64,000 bases of DNA from Microvirga arvi (GTDB lineage: Bacteria > Pseudomonadota > Alphaproteobacteria > Rhizobiales > Beijerinckiaceae), in NCBI RefSeq assembly GCF_016892765.1, contig NZ_JAFEMD010000004.1, positions 124,001 through 188,000 on the forward strand, read 5' to 3'. The notes beneath the pieces were generated by a model. It had not been told where the DNA came from. It saw only the letters and a list, made by a program, of their open reading frames with translations, and did no database searches. Below are positions 62,586 through 64,000 of this stretch, piece by piece (within the stretch, counting starts at the first letter, position 1; the number at the start of each line of letters is the position of its first letter). The position numbers were made by a program, and so were the translations under genes.

Positions 62586-64000
62586 CTAAGCCTTGGTGGC
62601 TGGTTGCGCGAAGAATTGGCGATTCTTGGGATCTGCTTCGGGCAGGATCTCCGGCTGCTTCCAGACCACTCCGTTTGGCGTCGGAATAGGAGTTTTCGAG
62701 ACCTCATAATGGGGCCGGCTTCCTGTCTTGGCGAAATCCGGATCGCCTGGCGGAGGAGTCAGCAGCTGGTAGCGCATCAGCATCGCGAAATCCTCGTGCG
62801 TGGTGTTATGGCAGTGGTTCACATAGGCTCCACCGAACTCCCCGAACCGCACCTGAAACTTCACGCGTCCGGATGGCCGCAAACGCCACACATCTTTCCT
62901 GACGAGTTTCTCCGTTACCGGAATGAAGGCCCCACCCCGGTCCATGGTGACTCCCTCCTCGAAGTGGAGGTGGATCGGATGATCCCATCCGCCGCCGCCG
63001 TTGATCAGGGTCCAATGCTCGACTTCTCCTGGTTTGGGAATCAGAGCCGAGATGCGATTGGCGTTGAGCGAGTGTGCTGCCTGGCCGTTCACTTTGATTG
63101 ACCACGGAAAGGCTTCGATGTCACCGCAGTCGGGCGTGCACTGCCCTGTGAACTTGTCACGCGAGTCACCGCCCCCGGACCGCGTAAACTCGATGATGCG
63201 TTCCCGCACAGGCGCGACTAGTGAAATCTGAGAGGTCAGACTCTTTCTGCCTGAGGCCCAATCGGGATTGCTGAAATCCGTGCTTCGGTCCTTATCGAGC
63301 GCATTGCTGGCATTGTAGGTCTTGGTTGGATCATCCACACTCTGAACGGAATTGACGATCCTGAACTCCAGGATGGCACCGACGCAGGGATCGTTGCCGG
63401 TTCCCTTGAGAGCCTCGCCGACAGACAGAGCCTTGTCGGGCTTGCGACCATCCGTCTGCTGCAGCAGGTTTACAAGGTAGATGCTGTCGCCAGGTTTGAA
63501 GGCCGCAAAGTCAACAACAATATCATACCGCTCTGCCACCCCCTGCTCGTCGAGCTCTGTCAGGGCGATGGGGTTCACGACGAAATTGCCGTCGTTCGCA
63601 ATAAAGTGGAACGGCACCTTCGTGCCTTGTCCAAAGCGCGAGCTCTTGTTCACTGCAAGGGCCAGCTTGATGAACCGCGACATTGCGGCATTCAAGATTC
63701 GGAAGCGGTACCGCCGTGGCAGAACTTCGAAATAGGGGTAATAGGCGCCGTTCACGCAGAGCATGTCGCCCAAGAAGCCCTCCATGTCGAAGATATCGAA
63801 GTATAGCTGTCCCTCGTGGGAGAACGCGGGATTTGTGATGGCGAGGTTCACATCGAAATCGGTGTTGCCCCATCCGAGTTGTGTGCCGCTTGGCAGCTGC
63901 AGATTGATCCCGTCACCGAGGTCCTCACGGCCCCGGTCCGGACCGCTATAGAGATTACACAAAGCGAAGTTGCCCTTGTGCACATTCTCGGCCGTGAAGA
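62586..64000 (-). CDS. Multicopper oxidase, C-terminal part (cut by window edge)
   Basis: The minus frame is open to the right edge, so the N-terminal cupredoxin domain and any signal peptide are missing. The visible 470 residues contain a middle domain (YFEVLPRRYRFRILNAAMSR) and the C-terminal copper sites: HPIHLHFEEG and HCHNTTHEDFAMLMRYQ, which supply ligands for the type 1 and trinuclear centres, with Met as likely axial ligand. The bilirubin-oxidase/CotA-like arrangement HCHN-xx-HED suggests oxidation of metals or phenolics. The Sco-cytochrome gene follows it. Confidence 0.9.
   Translation of the reverse strand, partial: FTAENVHKGNFALCNLYSGPDRGREDLGDGINLQLPSGTQLGWGNTDFDVNLAITNPAFSHEGQLYFDIFDMEGFLGDMLCVNGAYYPYFEVLPRRYRFRILNAAMSRFIKLALAVNKSSRFGQGTKVPFHFIANDGNFVVNPIALTELDEQGVAERYDIVVDFAAFKPGDSIYLVNLLQQTDGRKPDKALSVGEALKGTGNDPCVGAILEFRIVNSVQSVDDPTKTYNASNALDKDRSTDFSNPDWASGRKSLTSQISLVAPVRERIIEFTRSGGGDSRDKFTGQCTPDCGDIEAFPWSIKVNGQAAHSLNANRISALIPKPGEVEHWTLINGGGGWDHPIHLHFEEGVTMDRGGAFIPVTEKLVRKDVWRLRPSGRVKFQVRFGEFGGAYVNHCHNTTHEDFAMLMRYQLLTPPPGDPDFAKTGSRPHYEVSKTPIPTPNGVVWKQPEILPEADPKNRQFFAQPATKA

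Overview
The window is high-GC DNA from an alphaproteobacterium. The gene content (GntR/FCD regulators, many ABC importers, WGR and HTH accessory proteins, an FlgE of rhizobial type and CtrA-like TTAA-N7-TTAA boxes) points to the Hyphomicrobiales, most likely Methylobacteriaceae such as Microvirga. The genus is inferred from family resemblance only, because no search could be run.

Bases 1-42,200 are a dense catabolic region of intact genes in clear operons. The left edge holds a truncated GntR/FCD regulator and mannonate dehydratase (uxuA), then an M20 amidohydrolase and an atypical SDR. A first peptide-uptake operon (4.2-14.0 kb) has its own GntR regulator, a complete Dpp/Opp-type ABC importer, a cytoplasmic gamma-glutamyltransferase, a DUF1028 protein and a TauE/SafE permease. 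A second, separate Dpp/Opp importer (17.1-22.7 kb, minus strand) follows an M14 deacylase and an M32 carboxypeptidase. It faces a divergent GntR regulator that leads a tightly coupled run: creatininase family, ketopantoate-reductase-like, SDR, NodB-type deacetylase, P1/DmpA peptidase and isoaspartyl peptidase. Together these look like an island for importing and hydrolysing unusual peptide or amide bonds. Next come another SDR, a YbaK deacylase and GlpQ. From 32.1 to 42.2 kb a GntR/FCD regulator is divergent from an operon with an AldA-like dehydrogenase, a YtfQ-YtfR-YtfT-YjfF-type sugar importer, an enolase-superfamily dehydratase and a GMC oxidoreductase. The shared intergenic region contains two FadR-type TGGT-N3-ACCA operators.

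Bases 42,200-61,500 are sparse and decaying. They hold an unusual thioredoxin-fold/2OG-dioxygenase fusion, small membrane and accessory proteins, strong hairpins, a tRNA-Tyr-like remnant and several broken genes: an HlyD C-terminus, a divergent histidine phosphatase, an HTH protein, an ABC ATPase, flgE and an IS5-type transposase end. Inside this region sits an intact minus-strand cluster (53.0-57.9 kb) of a DUF4357 protein, a soluble FtsH-like AAA+/M41 protease and two unknown proteins, with CtrA-like boxes in front of the last two. A 21-bp direct-repeat array lies at 51.97-52.07 kb.

The right end (61.5-64.0 kb) carries a Sco1/cytochrome c fusion and the C-terminal part of a multicopper oxidase that runs off the window, suggesting periplasmic copper or metal redox chemistry.
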